Shown here: positions 17,167 through 25,963 of the stretch, in pieces | How the letters are laid out: each line of letters opens with the position of its first letter | Position numbering within the stretch: position 1 is the first letter of the stretch | Assembly (NCBI RefSeq): GCF_026626335.1 | Contig: NZ_JAPNTZ010000012.1 | Location: 62,001 to 126,000, forward strand | Length of the DNA stretch: 64,000 nucleotides | Source: Paractinoplanes pyxinae | GTDB lineage: Bacteria > Actinomycetota > Actinomycetes > Mycobacteriales > Micromonosporaceae | Reading direction: 5' to 3' | Program-made: the position numbers and the translations under genes | Notes under the pieces: model-generated | What the model was told of the DNA's origin: nothing | The model's input: only the letters and a program-made list of their open reading frames with translations | The model's database searches: none

Positions 17167-18171
17167 ATGTCGCTAGGCCCAGAGGCGTCGATCACGGATG
17201 AGACGACGGCGCCTGCTGCCGACGCGGCCGGCGATCGTGATGGCGAGCAGGCGATCGCGGGTCGATCTCTCAAGCAGATCGCCTGGCGCCGGCTCAAGAA
17301 GGACAGAGTCGCGATGGCTGGTGCCATCGTTGTCATCTTCCTGATCATCGTCGCCGTCCTGGCTCCCGTGCTCACGAAGTGGTTCGGGCACCCGATCGAC
17401 GAGTACCACATCGATCAGATCGACCCGACCTTCAGCACGCCGATCGGCAAGTTCGGCGGCATCAGCCGGGAGTTCCTGTTCGGCGTCGAGCCCACGTCGG
17501 GCCGGGACGTCTTCAGCCGCATCCTCTACGGCGCGCAGACCTCGCTCTCCGTCGCGTTCCTGTCGGCCCTGCTGTCGACGTTCCTCGGCACCATCTTCGG
17601 CCTGGCCGCCGGCTTCCTCGGTGGCTGGGTCGACGCGGTGATCAGCCGGGTCATGGACTTCCTGCTGGCCTTCCCGCAGCTGCTGTTCGCGATCGCGCTG
17701 GTCTCGGTGCTGCCGGACTCGTTCCTGTTCTTCGGCGACCGCTGGTCCCGGGTGTTCGTGCTGGTCGGCGTCATCGGCTTCTTCGGCTGGCCCTACATCG
17801 GCCGCATCGTCCGCGGCCAGACGCTGTCGCTGCGGGAACGCGAATTCGTCGAGGCCTCGCGCAGCATGGGCGCCCGCTCCGGTCGCATCCTGTTCAAGGA
17901 ACTGCTGCCCAACCTGGCCGCCCCGATCCTCGTCTACGCGACGCTGATCATCCCGACCAACATCCTGACCGAGGCCGCGCTGAGCTTCCTCGGCGTCGGT
18001 ATCCCGCCGCCGAACCCGTCCTGGGGCGGCATGTTGTCGGACGCGGTGACCTTCTACTCGATCGACCCCATGTACATGATCATTCCGGGCGGAATGATCT
18101 TCATTACCGTGCTTGCCTTCAACCTCTTCGGTGACGGCCTGCGCGACGCGCTCGACCCGAAGGCTCGCTGA
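17167..18171 (+). CDS. oppC: Oligopeptide ABC transporter permease, OppC type
   Basis: A 334-residue inner-membrane subunit of a peptide/nickel-type ABC importer. It has an N-terminal extension, then a first membrane span at about residues 55-76, a large extracytoplasmic loop and five further spans. The conserved EAA loop is EASRSMGARSGRILFKELLPN. ATG 17167 is the first gene of a five-gene operon. The usual operon order puts the binding protein or OppB first; here OppC leads, with the binding protein second. Confidence 0.93.
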   Translation: MSLGPEASITDETTAPAADAAGDRDGEQAIAGRSLKQIAWRRLKKDRVAMAGAIVVIFLIIVAVLAPVLTKWFGHPIDEYHIDQIDPTFSTPIGKFGGISREFLFGVEPTSGRDVFSRILYGAQTSLSVAFLSALLSTFLGTIFGLAAGFLGGWVDAVISRVMDFLLAFPQLLFAIALVSVLPDSFLFFGDRWSRVFVLVGVIGFFGWPYIGRIVRGQTLSLREREFVEASRSMGARSGRILFKELLPNLAAPILVYATLIIPTNILTEAALSFLGVGIPPPNPSWGGMLSDAVTFYSIDPMYMIIPGGMIFITVLAFNLFGDGLRDALDPKAR

Positions 18172-18244
18172 GCCGGACGGCCGATCAACACCGCACTATT
18201 ACGCGGACCGGCCGGGTTCGCTGTTCGAGGAGGTAGGAGAACAG

Positions 18245-20017
18245 GTGGCAAGCAAGAAAAGGGTGATGGCCGCCGCTGGCGTCGCCATCACGCTCGGGCT
18301 GACCACCGCCGCGTGCGGTGGTGGCTCGGACAGCGATGACAAGGGCGGCAACTCGGGCGGCGCGGCCGGCTACAACGCCGCGATCACCGGCGTCGTCAAC
18401 CCCAGCACCACCAAGGGCGGCACGCTCAACCTGTGGTCGTCGCAGGACGCCGACTCGTGGGACCCGGTCCGCGGTTACTACGCGTTCGTCTGGAACCTGA
18501 ACCGTCTCTACACCCGCAAGCTGGTCGACTACTCGGCCGCCCCGGGCAAGGACGGCCTCAAGCTCACTCCCGACCTGGCCGCCGCCGAGCCTGAGGTCAG
18601 CGCGGACAAGCTGACCTACACGTTCAAGCTGCGGGACGGCATCAAGTTCGACGACGGCAGCCCCATCACGTCGAAGGACATCAAGTACGGCATCGAGCGG
18701 GTCTGGGCCAGCGACGTCCTCTCGGGCGGCCCGGTCTACCTGCCCGGCATCCTCGACCCGGACAAGACCTACAAGGGTCCGTACAAGGACACCGATCCCA
18801 ACAAGCTGGGTCTGAAGTCGGTCACCACGCCGGACGACAAGACGATCAGCTTCAAGCTGACCAAGCCCAGCGGTGACTTCCTCTACCTGCTCGCCATGCC
18901 CGGCTCGGGCCCGGTGCCGCAGAAGCGGGACACCGGCGCGCAGTACGGCAAGAAGCCGGCCTCCTCGGGCCCGTACATGTTCAAGGACATCCAGCCCGGC
19001 AAGAGCGCCTCGTGGGTGCGCAACCCGAACTGGGACCCGGCGACCGACCCGATCCGTAAGGCGCTGCCGGACGCGATCAACCTGACGATCACCACCAACG
19101 CCGACGACCTCGACAGCCGTCTGCTGGCCGGCACCGCCGACCTCGACGTCGGCCAGGTCGGCGTGCAGGCCGCGGCCCGCACCAAGCTGCTCAGCGACCC
19201 GAACCTGAAGAAGAACGCCGACAACCCGGTGTCCGGCTTCCTGCGGTACGCGGGCATCACCCCGGTCGCGCCGCTCGACAACATCGAGTGCCGCAAGGCC
19301 GTGATCTACGCCGCCGACCCGACCGCCCTGCAGGCGGCCTTCGGTGGCCCGCTGGCCGCCGGCGACATCGGCACCAGCATGCTGCCCGAGAACATCGCGG
19401 GCTCGGACGCGAACTACGACCCGTTCAACCGCAAGCAGGGCAAGCCGCAGGTCGACAAGGCCAAGGAAGCCCTGACCGCGTGTGGCAAGCCGAACGGCTT
19501 CGACCTGACCATCACCGCTCGCAACAACCGCGCGCAGGAGGTCAAGGCGGCCGAGGCTCTGCAGGCTTCGCTGAAGGCCGTGGGCATCAACGCCAAGATC
19601 GACCAGTACGACGGCGCGCAGCAGGCCTCGATCACCGGTTCGCCCGACAACGTGAAGAAGAAGGGCTACGGGATCATCATGGCCGCCTGGGCGGCCGACT
19701 ACCCGACCGGCTCCGGCTACATGCAGCCGCTGTCGGACAGCCGCTTCATCCCGGCCAACGGTAACTACAACCTGCCGGAGATCAAGGACCCCGCGATCGA
19801 CGAGCTGTTCGACAAGGCCAACGTCGAGCCCGACCCGACCAAGGCCGCGGAGTACTACAAGCAGATCAACACCAAGATCATGGAGGGTGCTTACTACCTT
19901 CCCGTGGTCTCCGCCAAGGCGCTCAACTACCGCAACCCGCGGCTGACGAACGTCTACATCCACGACACCTTCGGCCAGGTGGACTTCCAGGCCCTCGGCG
20001 TCAACGACGGCAAGTAA
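18245..20017 (+). CDS. oppA: Peptide-binding lipoprotein of the opp transporter
   Basis: A 590-residue SBP_bac_5 family solute-binding protein. GTG 18245 follows GGAGGTAGGAG. The lipoprotein signal has a basic start (ASKKR), a hydrophobic stretch and LTTAAC with the lipid Cys, followed by a Gly/Ser/Asp linker. Core blocks typical of family 5 are seen (DSWDPVRGYYAF, FKLRDGIKFDDGSPITSKDIKYGIERVW). It captures peptides outside the membrane and delivers them to OppBC. It is separated from oppB by a strong hairpin that may lower read-through. Confidence 0.94.
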   Translation: MASKKRVMAAAGVAITLGLTTAACGGGSDSDDKGGNSGGAAGYNAAITGVVNPSTTKGGTLNLWSSQDADSWDPVRGYYAFVWNLNRLYTRKLVDYSAAPGKDGLKLTPDLAAAEPEVSADKLTYTFKLRDGIKFDDGSPITSKDIKYGIERVWASDVLSGGPVYLPGILDPDKTYKGPYKDTDPNKLGLKSVTTPDDKTISFKLTKPSGDFLYLLAMPGSGPVPQKRDTGAQYGKKPASSGPYMFKDIQPGKSASWVRNPNWDPATDPIRKALPDAINLTITTNADDLDSRLLAGTADLDVGQVGVQAAARTKLLSDPNLKKNADNPVSGFLRYAGITPVAPLDNIECRKAVIYAADPTALQAAFGGPLAAGDIGTSMLPENIAGSDANYDPFNRKQGKPQVDKAKEALTACGKPNGFDLTITARNNRAQEVKAAEALQASLKAVGINAKIDQYDGAQQASITGSPDNVKKKGYGIIMAAWAADYPTGSGYMQPLSDSRFIPANGNYNLPEIKDPAIDELFDKANVEPDPTKAAEYYKQINTKIMEGAYYLPVVSAKALNYRNPRLTNVYIHDTFGQVDFQALGVNDGK

Positions 20018-20077
20018 TACGGCTCGGCCGAACCGTCCACAGGGTTATTCGAAGGGTTGGTGAAGGCCGCCCGTGAC

Positions 20078-20107
20078 GGCGGGCACCGGAGTGATCCGGT
20101 GCCCGCC
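20078..20107 (+). terminator. Intercistronic hairpin between oppA and oppB
   Basis: A perfect 13-bp stem, GGCGGGCACCGGA / TCCGGTGCCCGCC, with a 4-nt loop, 60 bp after oppA and 20 bp before oppB, without a T tract. It probably works as an attenuating terminator or as a 3' stabiliser so that the binding protein exceeds the membrane subunits, as known for other binding-protein operons. Confidence 0.65.
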
Positions 20108-20127
20108 CGTCCAACAGGCCGCTCGTC

Positions 20128-21129
20128 GTGCTGGCATACCTGATTCGGCGTCTGTTCAACGCGGTCATCACGCTGCTCGTGGTCACCGCGGTGACCTTCG
20201 GCATCTTCTTCCTGGTCCCGAAGGCCACCGGCAGCGACCCCGCGCTGCTTTACATCGGCAAGACCTCCGACGCGGCCTCGGTCGAGGGCATCCGCATCAA
20301 GATGGGGCTGAACGACCCGATCGTCGTGCAGTACGGCAAGTTCCTGAAGGGTCTGGTGGCCGGCCGGGACTACGCCAACGGCCCGGACGTGCAGCACTGC
20401 CCGGCCCCGTGCCTGGGCTACTCCTTCAAGACCGACCAGGAAGTGACGCCGCTGCTGATGGGCGATCTTCCGGTCACCCTGTCGCTGGCCCTGGGCGCGG
20501 CGGTTCTCTGGTTGATCATCGGCATCTCCACGGGCGTGATCTCCGCCTTGCGAAGAGGCACGATCCTCGACCGGTCGGTGATGGGCGCGGCGCTGGCCGG
20601 CGTGTCCCTGCCGATCTACTTCACCGGCCTGCTGACCTCGGCGATCTTCGTCTATTGGCTCGGCTGGCTGCCACAGGGCAACTACGTGCCGTTCACCGAG
20701 AACCCCGGCGAATGGTTCGTCCAACTGCTGCTGCCGTGGATCACGCTGGCGTTCCTGTTCGCCGCGACCTACGCGCGGCTCACCCGGGCCAACATGCTCG
20801 AGACGCTGGGCGAGGATTACGTGCGCACCGCCCGGGCCAAGGGCCTGCGCGAACGTACGGTCATCGGCAAGCACGCCCTGCGTTCGGGCCTCACCCCGAT
20901 CGTCACCATCTTCGGTCTCGACCTCGGCGCCCTGCTCGGCGGCGCCGTCCTGACCGAGACGGTCTTCAACCTGCGCGGCCTCGGCTATCAGGCGCTCACC
21001 GCGATCCGCGGCAACGACCTGCCGATCATCCTGGGCGTCACGCTGATCGCCGCGACCTTCATCGTCCTCGCCAACCTGGTCGTCGACCTGGTGTACGGCT
21101 TCATCGACCCGCGCGTCCGGCTGGCCTGA
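20128..21129 (+). CDS. oppB: Oligopeptide ABC transporter permease, OppB type
   Basis: A 333-residue membrane subunit with six predicted spans. It opens LAYLIRRLFNAVITLLVV, the family N-terminus, and has the EAA loop EDYVRTARAKGLRERTVIGKHALRS in typical position. The start is GTG 20128, with no strong ribosome site, right after the intercistronic hairpin. It pairs with OppC to form the channel. Confidence 0.93.
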   Translation: MLAYLIRRLFNAVITLLVVTAVTFGIFFLVPKATGSDPALLYIGKTSDAASVEGIRIKMGLNDPIVVQYGKFLKGLVAGRDYANGPDVQHCPAPCLGYSFKTDQEVTPLLMGDLPVTLSLALGAAVLWLIIGISTGVISALRRGTILDRSVMGAALAGVSLPIYFTGLLTSAIFVYWLGWLPQGNYVPFTENPGEWFVQLLLPWITLAFLFAATYARLTRANMLETLGEDYVRTARAKGLRERTVIGKHALRSGLTPIVTIFGLDLGALLGGAVLTETVFNLRGLGYQALTAIRGNDLPIILGVTLIAATFIVLANLVVDLVYGFIDPRVRLA

Positions 21130-21140
21130 GGGAGAATCAC

Positions 21141-22181
21141 GTGTCCATCGGCGCCACCAACGCCCGCCCCTTCCTCGAGGTCAAGGACCTCAACGTCCGG
21201 TTCGAGACCGACGACGGCATCGTGCAGGCGGTCACCGACTCGGCGTTCAGCGTCGAGGCCGGCAAGACCCTCGGCATCGTCGGCGAGTCCGGCTCGGGCA
21301 AGAGCGTCACCTCGCTGGCCGTCCTCGGCCTGCACCGCACCCGCAGCAACGCCAAGGTCTCGGGCGAGATCTGGCTCGACGACCAGGAACTGGTCGGCGC
21401 CTCCGACGAGCAGGTGCGCCTGCTCCGCGGGGGCAAGATGGCCATGATCTTCCAGGACCCGCTGAGCGCCATGCACCCGTACTTCACGGTCGGGTCGCAG
21501 ATCGTCGAGGCCTACCGGGTGCACCACCCCGGTGTGAACAAGAAGGTCGCCCGGGAGAGGGCGATCGACATGCTCGCCCGCGTCGGCATCCCGCAGCCCG
21601 AGCGGCGCTTCAACGACTACGCCCACCAGTTCTCGGGCGGCATGCGGCAGCGCGCGATGATCGCGATGGCGCTGGTCAACGACCCCAAGCTGCTGATCGC
21701 CGACGAGCCCACCACGGCTCTCGACGTGACCGTGCAGGCCCAGATCCTCGACCTGATCCGCGACCTGCAGGAAGAGTTCGGCTCCGCGGTCATCATGATC
21801 ACCCACGACCTCGGCGTGGTGGCCGAGCTGGCCGACGACGTCCTGGTGATGTACGGCGGAAAGGTGATCGAGAAGGGGCCGGCGCTCGAGGTCTTCCGGA
21901 ACCCGCAGCACCCGTACACCTGGGGTCTGCTCGGCTCGATGCCGCGCCTCGACCGCGACGTGCGCGACCGCCTCAACCCGGTCAAGGGCTCGCCGCCCAG
22001 CCTGATCAACCTGCCGAGCGGGTGCGCGTTCCACCCCCGCTGCCCGTACGCCGGGCGTAACGGCAACCGTTCCTTCACCGACGTGCCTGTGCTGCACGGC
22101 GACGTGCACAAGGTCGCCTGTCACCTTCCTCAGGAAGCTCGCACCGAGATCTTCCAGCAGGAAGTGCTACCGAACCTCTGA
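21141..22181 (+). CDS. oppD: Oligopeptide ABC transporter ATPase, OppD type
   Basis: A 346-residue ATPase with Walker A GESGSGKSVTSLA, Q-loop MIFQDPLSAMHP, signature FSGGMRQRAMIA, Walker B LLIADEPTTALD, the H-loop His, and the C-terminal oligopeptide domain whose Cys cluster (CAFHPRCPYA ... CHLP) may hold an iron-sulfur cluster. GTG 21141 follows GGGAG, 11 bp after oppB. Confidence 0.95.
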   Translation: MSIGATNARPFLEVKDLNVRFETDDGIVQAVTDSAFSVEAGKTLGIVGESGSGKSVTSLAVLGLHRTRSNAKVSGEIWLDDQELVGASDEQVRLLRGGKMAMIFQDPLSAMHPYFTVGSQIVEAYRVHHPGVNKKVARERAIDMLARVGIPQPERRFNDYAHQFSGGMRQRAMIAMALVNDPKLLIADEPTTALDVTVQAQILDLIRDLQEEFGSAVIMITHDLGVVAELADDVLVMYGGKVIEKGPALEVFRNPQHPYTWGLLGSMPRLDRDVRDRLNPVKGSPPSLINLPSGCAFHPRCPYAGRNGNRSFTDVPVLHGDVHKVACHLPQEARTEIFQQEVLPNL

Positions 22182-22190
22182 GCGGAGTTA

Positions 22191-23234
22191 ATGAAGATGA
22201 GCGAGAACCTGCTCGAGGTGTCGGGGCTGCAGAAGCACTTCCCGATCACCAAGGGCCTGCTCAAGCGGCAGGTCGGCGCCGTGCGCGCGGTCGACGGCAT
22301 CGACCTCGAGGTGCGCGCGGGCGAGACGCTGGGCCTGGTCGGCGAGTCCGGCTGCGGCAAGTCGACCACCGGGCGGCTGTTCACCCGCATCCTCGAGCCG
22401 ACCGCCGGCAAGATCGTCTTCGAGGGTGACGACATCTCCCACAAGTCGGTCTCGCAGCTGCGCCCGCTGCGCCGCGACGTACAGATGATCTTCCAGGACC
22501 CGTACTCGTCGCTGAACCCGCGGCACACGGTCGGCTCGATCATCGCGGCGCCGCTGCAGATCCAGGAGATCCCGACCCCGCAGGGCACCAAGAAGGCCGT
22601 GCAGGAGCTGCTCGAGCTGGTCGGCCTGAACCCGGAGCACTACAACCGCTACCCGCACGAGTTCTCGGGTGGTCAGCGGCAGCGCATCGGCATCGCGCGG
22701 GCGCTCGCCCTGCGGCCCAAGCTGATCGTGGCCGACGAGCCGGTGTCCGCGCTGGACGTGTCGATCCAGGCCCAGGTGGTCAATCTGCTCGACGACCTGC
22801 AGCGTGAGTTCGATCTGACGTACGTGTTCATCGCGCACGACTTGTCGGTGGTCCGCCACATCTCCGACCGGGTAGCCGTGATGTACCTCGGCAAGGTCGT
22901 CGAGATCGCCGAGCGGGACGAGCTCTATCGGAACCCGCGCCACCCGTACACGGTCGCCCTCATGTCGGCCGTGCCGGTGCCCGACCCGGCCCGGCGCGAC
23001 CGCGCGCAGCGTGACCGGGTGCTGCTGACCGGCGACGTGCCGAGCCCGATCAACCCGCCGTCGGGCTGCCGGTTCCGCACCCGCTGCTGGAAGGCGCAGG
23101 ACATCTGCGCCACGGAGGAGCCACCGCTGATCACCCGGCTCGACGACCCGCAGTCGCACCTCACCGCCTGCCACTTCCCGGTGGTCGAGGACGAGGTGGT
23201 CGAGGGCCGCCGGCCCGCGGCGACTCCCGCCTGA
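22191..23234 (+). CDS. oppF: Oligopeptide ABC transporter ATPase, OppF type
   Basis: A 347-residue ATPase with Walker A GESGCGKSTTGR, Q-loop IFQDPYSSLNPRHTV (OppF-type), signature FSGGQRQRIGIA, Walker B LIVADEPVSALD and C-terminal Cys cluster (CRFRTRCWKAQDIC ... ACHFP). ATG 22191 is 9 bp after oppD; an in-frame ATG at 22197 is an alternative. It heterodimerises with OppD to drive peptide uptake and is the last gene of the operon. Confidence 0.95.
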   Translation: MKMSENLLEVSGLQKHFPITKGLLKRQVGAVRAVDGIDLEVRAGETLGLVGESGCGKSTTGRLFTRILEPTAGKIVFEGDDISHKSVSQLRPLRRDVQMIFQDPYSSLNPRHTVGSIIAAPLQIQEIPTPQGTKKAVQELLELVGLNPEHYNRYPHEFSGGQRQRIGIARALALRPKLIVADEPVSALDVSIQAQVVNLLDDLQREFDLTYVFIAHDLSVVRHISDRVAVMYLGKVVEIAERDELYRNPRHPYTVALMSAVPVPDPARRDRAQRDRVLLTGDVPSPINPPSGCRFRTRCWKAQDICATEEPPLITRLDDPQSHLTACHFPVVEDEVVEGRRPAATPA

Positions 23235-23245
23235 CCCCGTACGCG

Positions 23246-23283
23246 AAACGGCCGTTCCTCCCCGCGGAGGAACGGCCGTTTTC
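23246..23283. terminator. Bidirectional terminator between oppF and RTX gene 1
   Basis: A perfect 16-bp stem, AAACGGCCGTTCCTCC (23246-23261) and its complement (23266-23281), with a 4-nt loop; A and T runs at the two ends let it work both ways. It separates two convergent operons. Confidence 0.92.
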
Positions 23284-23292
23284 TGGTGGAGC

Positions 23293-24669
23293 TCAGCTCC
23301 ACAACCGTTCGCAGTTGATGACGGTCGTACCCGGTCCGCTGTAGCACCGATCGCCGTCGGACGTCCGGTTGGCGCCGCCGTCCAGGCGGCCGACGCCCCT
23401 GAGGTCGTCATTGCCGCCGCCACCGGCGATGGTGTCGGAGCCCGGACCGCCGTTGCCGTCGAGGATGTTGTCGGCCGCGTTGCCGGTGAGCCGGTCGCTG
23501 CCCTCGCCGCCGGTGATCCGCTCGACGTCGGCGCCCACGGTGTCGCCCTCGCCGGGCTTGCCGTCGTCACCCTTCGCGCCGTCGAGGTCGACCACGACCC
23601 CGGCCTGGTACCAGGTGTAGTCGACCGTGTCCTGACCGGTGCCGCCCAGCATGGTGTCGGCCGCGATTCCGCCGTACGCCGGGTGGTCGCCCACGAGAAT
23701 GTCGTTCCCGGTCGAGCCGCTCAGGTAGTCCTTGCCGGCCTCGCCCTCGAGCGTGTCGTTCCCGCCGAGCCCGCCGATCGTGTCGTTGCCGGGCCCGCCG
23801 TACAGGAAGTCGGCGCGGGCGGTGCCCATCAGCCGGTCCGGACCGCTGCCACCCTGGATGACTTCGATCGACGTGCCGATGCTGTCCTTCTCGCCGGGCC
23901 GGCCGTCGTCGCCCTTGACGCCGTCCGCGTCCGCGACCACGCCCTTGCTCCGATGGCCGTACCAGACAGTGTCCTGGCCCGGGCCGCCGTAGAGCGCGTC
24001 GGCGTCGGAGCCGGTCGGGTCGGTGTCCTGCCCGAGGTAGTCGATGCCGGCGCCGCCGTCCTCGATGTCGTTGCCTTCGAAGCCGTACAGCTGGTCGTTG
24101 CCGTTGCCACCGGACAGCCGGTCGTTGCCGAACCATCCCATGAGCACGTCGTCCCCGTCGCCGCCGGACAACGTGTCGTTGCCGTTGGAGCCGTCGATCT
24201 CGTCGTTGCCGCCGAGGCCGGACACGGTGTCGTTGCCTTCCTCGGGCTTGAGGACGTCGCGCTTGGATCCGCCGGTGATCCGGTCGTTGCCGAGGTCGCC
24301 GTAGGCGGTCATCGAGATGTCGGCCTTGTTGACCAGCACGTCGTTGTACTCGCCGAGGTTGACCAGCAGCCAGGTGGGGTTCTTGCCGGGCGTACAGCGG
24401 ACCTTCGTCTTGTCGCCGCTGACCGCCGCGCAGCCGGAGCCGGGCGTGATCGCGACGACGTCGTCGATCGTGACCGTGCGGCCGGACCGGGTGATGACGA
24501 CGTTGTGGGTCTGCTTCAGCGCCGACCGGTAGCGGACGATCGTCGACTGTGTCACGTCGGCCGTGCCGGCGGTCGCGGCCTCGGCGGGCAGGGCCACCCA
24601 GGCCACCGCCGCGACACCTACGCCGAGCGTGGCCGCGGTGATCCGCCGCGTCTTTCTGGTGAGTTTCAC
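23293..24669 (-). CDS. Secreted RTX-type calcium-binding repeat protein 1
   Basis: A 458-residue exported protein. It has a signal peptide (MKLTRKTRRI, hydrophobic core, ending AEA at about 32), a conserved N-terminal domain of about 100 residues (VVITRSGRTVTIDD ... KTKVRCTPG) and then many nonapeptide repeats of the GGxGxDxLx type (GGNGNDQLYG, GGPGNDTIGG, GGEGSDRLTG) that fold as calcium-binding beta rolls. The C-terminus has a Cys pair (RCYSGP, INCERL) rather than a type I secretion signal, so Sec export is expected. The GTG start overlaps the stop of RTX 2 (GTGA). The function is unknown. Confidence 0.88.
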   Translation of the reverse strand: MKLTRKTRRITAATLGVGVAAVAWVALPAEAATAGTADVTQSTIVRYRSALKQTHNVVITRSGRTVTIDDVVAITPGSGCAAVSGDKTKVRCTPGKNPTWLLVNLGEYNDVLVNKADISMTAYGDLGNDRITGGSKRDVLKPEEGNDTVSGLGGNDEIDGSNGNDTLSGGDGDDVLMGWFGNDRLSGGNGNDQLYGFEGNDIEDGGAGIDYLGQDTDPTGSDADALYGGPGQDTVWYGHRSKGVVADADGVKGDDGRPGEKDSIGTSIEVIQGGSGPDRLMGTARADFLYGGPGNDTIGGLGGNDTLEGEAGKDYLSGSTGNDILVGDHPAYGGIAADTMLGGTGQDTVDYTWYQAGVVVDLDGAKGDDGKPGEGDTVGADVERITGGEGSDRLTGNAADNILDGNGGPGSDTIAGGGGNDDLRGVGRLDGGANRTSDGDRCYSGPGTTVINCERLWS

Positions 24670-25820
24670 GGGCGCTCGCAGGCAGTAACGCGGTCGGTGG
24701 CGTCGCGGTAGCAGGTGTCGCCGGTGGCGGTGGCGTTGGAGCCGCCGTTGATCCGGTCGCCGGCGGTGCCGTCGGTGCCGTACAAGCGGTCGTTGCCGGC
24801 CTCGCCGTTGATCGTGTCGACGCCGCTCAGGCCGTAGAGGGTGTCGTTGCCCAGGCCACCGAGGAGGGTGTCGTTGCCGGCGGCCCCGCTCAGGTAGTCG
24901 TTGCCGGGCCCGCCCTCGAGGTAGTCGTTGCCGCCGTTGCCGGCCAGCACGTCGTTGCCGTTGCCGCCGTAGAGCATCTCGCTGTGGCCGTTGCCGGTCA
25001 GGCGGTCGTTGCCGTTGCCGCCGTAGATGCTCTCGATGTCGGAGCCGATGCTGTCGTGCTCCCCGGCGTAGCCGTCGTCGCGGCTGGCCCCGTCGAGGTC
25101 CGCGATGACCGGCTTCTCGCGCAGGGCATAGAACATGACGTCCAGGCCCGCGCCACCGATGAACCGGTCGGCGTCGGTCAGCACCGGGCTCTCCTCGACG
25201 ACCTGCTCGAAGAAGTCGTCGCCGTTGCCGCCGTCCTCGATGTCGTCGCCGGCGTCGCCCGACAGGTGGTCGTTGCCGTCGCTGCCGAAGAGCCGGTCGT
25301 TGCCTTCGCCGCCGTTGACCTGGTCGTCACCGGTGCTCGCGGAGAGATAGTCGTTGCCGGACTCGCCGTTGATCCGGTCGCTGCCGGCCAGGCCGCCGAT
25401 GGTGTCCGCGCCGGCGCCGCCGTTGAGGATGTCGGCCCGCGGACCGCCGAGGATCTTGTCGTTGCCGGTGCCGCCGCTCGCGGCCAGAACGATGTCGGCC
25501 TTGTTGGTCACCGAGTCGTTGCCGTCGCCCAGAATCACCCGCACCATCGTCGGCGCGCTCCGGGTCGTGCAGCGCACCTTGGTGCTGTCGATCCGTGCGC
25601 AGCCCGAACCGGGCCGGATGGCGGTCGTGTCGTCGACGGTGATGGTGTTGCCCGATCGGGTCAGCACCACGTTGTTGGTGCGGCCGGACACGGCCGGGTA
25701 TTCGATCACGGTCGACGACACCACGGCGACGACGCCGTTCGTAGCGGCGTGAGCGGGGGTGGCGACAGCGGCCACGGCACCGAAGGTGAGCAGGGCCAGG
25801 CCGGCCCGGGAAAGGCGCAT
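24666..25820 (-). CDS. Secreted RTX-type calcium-binding repeat protein 2
   Basis: A 384-residue paralogue of its neighbours. ATG 25820 follows GAGGAA; the open frame extends further upstream without good reason. Signal peptide (MRLSRAGLALLTFGAVAAVATPAHA), the shared N-terminal domain (NNVVLTRSGNTITVDD ... KVRCTTRSAP), a run of GGxGND repeats, and a C-terminal Cys pair (TCYRDA, TACERP). It is first in a two-gene unit with RTX 1 and is preceded by a promoter element nearly identical to that of RTX 3. Confidence 0.88.
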   Translation of the reverse strand: MRLSRAGLALLTFGAVAAVATPAHAATNGVVAVVSSTVIEYPAVSGRTNNVVLTRSGNTITVDDTTAIRPGSGCARIDSTKVRCTTRSAPTMVRVILGDGNDSVTNKADIVLAASGGTGNDKILGGPRADILNGGAGADTIGGLAGSDRINGESGNDYLSASTGDDQVNGGEGNDRLFGSDGNDHLSGDAGDDIEDGGNGDDFFEQVVEESPVLTDADRFIGGAGLDVMFYALREKPVIADLDGASRDDGYAGEHDSIGSDIESIYGGNGNDRLTGNGHSEMLYGGNGNDVLAGNGGNDYLEGGPGNDYLSGAAGNDTLLGGLGNDTLYGLSGVDTINGEAGNDRLYGTDGTAGDRINGGSNATATGDTCYRDATDRVTACERP

Positions 25821-25860
25821 CGGGGATTCCTCGCGAGTCTGTTGTGGAGACCGACGAAGC

Positions 25861-25892
25861 ATAGGACGGTACGGGACCGTCCCGCTGTCCCG
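25861..25892 (-). promoter_or_regulatory. Shared RTX promoter element, copy A
   Basis: A 32-bp segment upstream of RTX 2 matches copy B at 27469-27500 in 28 of 32 positions. On the minus strand it reads CGGGACAGCGG, then a variable centre, then CGTCCTAT. The GGGACA and CGTCC boxes, 17 nt apart, resemble the -35/-10 layout of an ECF sigma-factor promoter; the inner GGGACGGTCCC is also a near palindrome. It lies 41 bp before the start codon. Confidence 0.7.
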
Positions 25893-25912
25893 AACGATCA
25901 TCCTTTCGGACA

Positions 25913-25945
25913 GGAAACGGCCGCCCCGAGCGGAGCGGCCGTTCC
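25913..25945 (-). terminator. Terminator of RTX gene 3
   Basis: The hairpin GGAAACGGCCGC ... GCGGCCGTTCC (one bulged A) lies 18 bp after the RTX 3 stop and before the promoter of RTX 2. It resembles the terminator at 23246-23283 in its core ACGGCCG. Confidence 0.75.
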
Positions 25946-25963
25946 TCGTCTCGCCGAACTCGA

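Noticed and set aside
18185..19963. Minus-strand open frame of 592 codons opposite the peptide-binding protein
   Set aside because: Shadow frame; the plus strand has a lipobox and family 5 binding-protein motifs.
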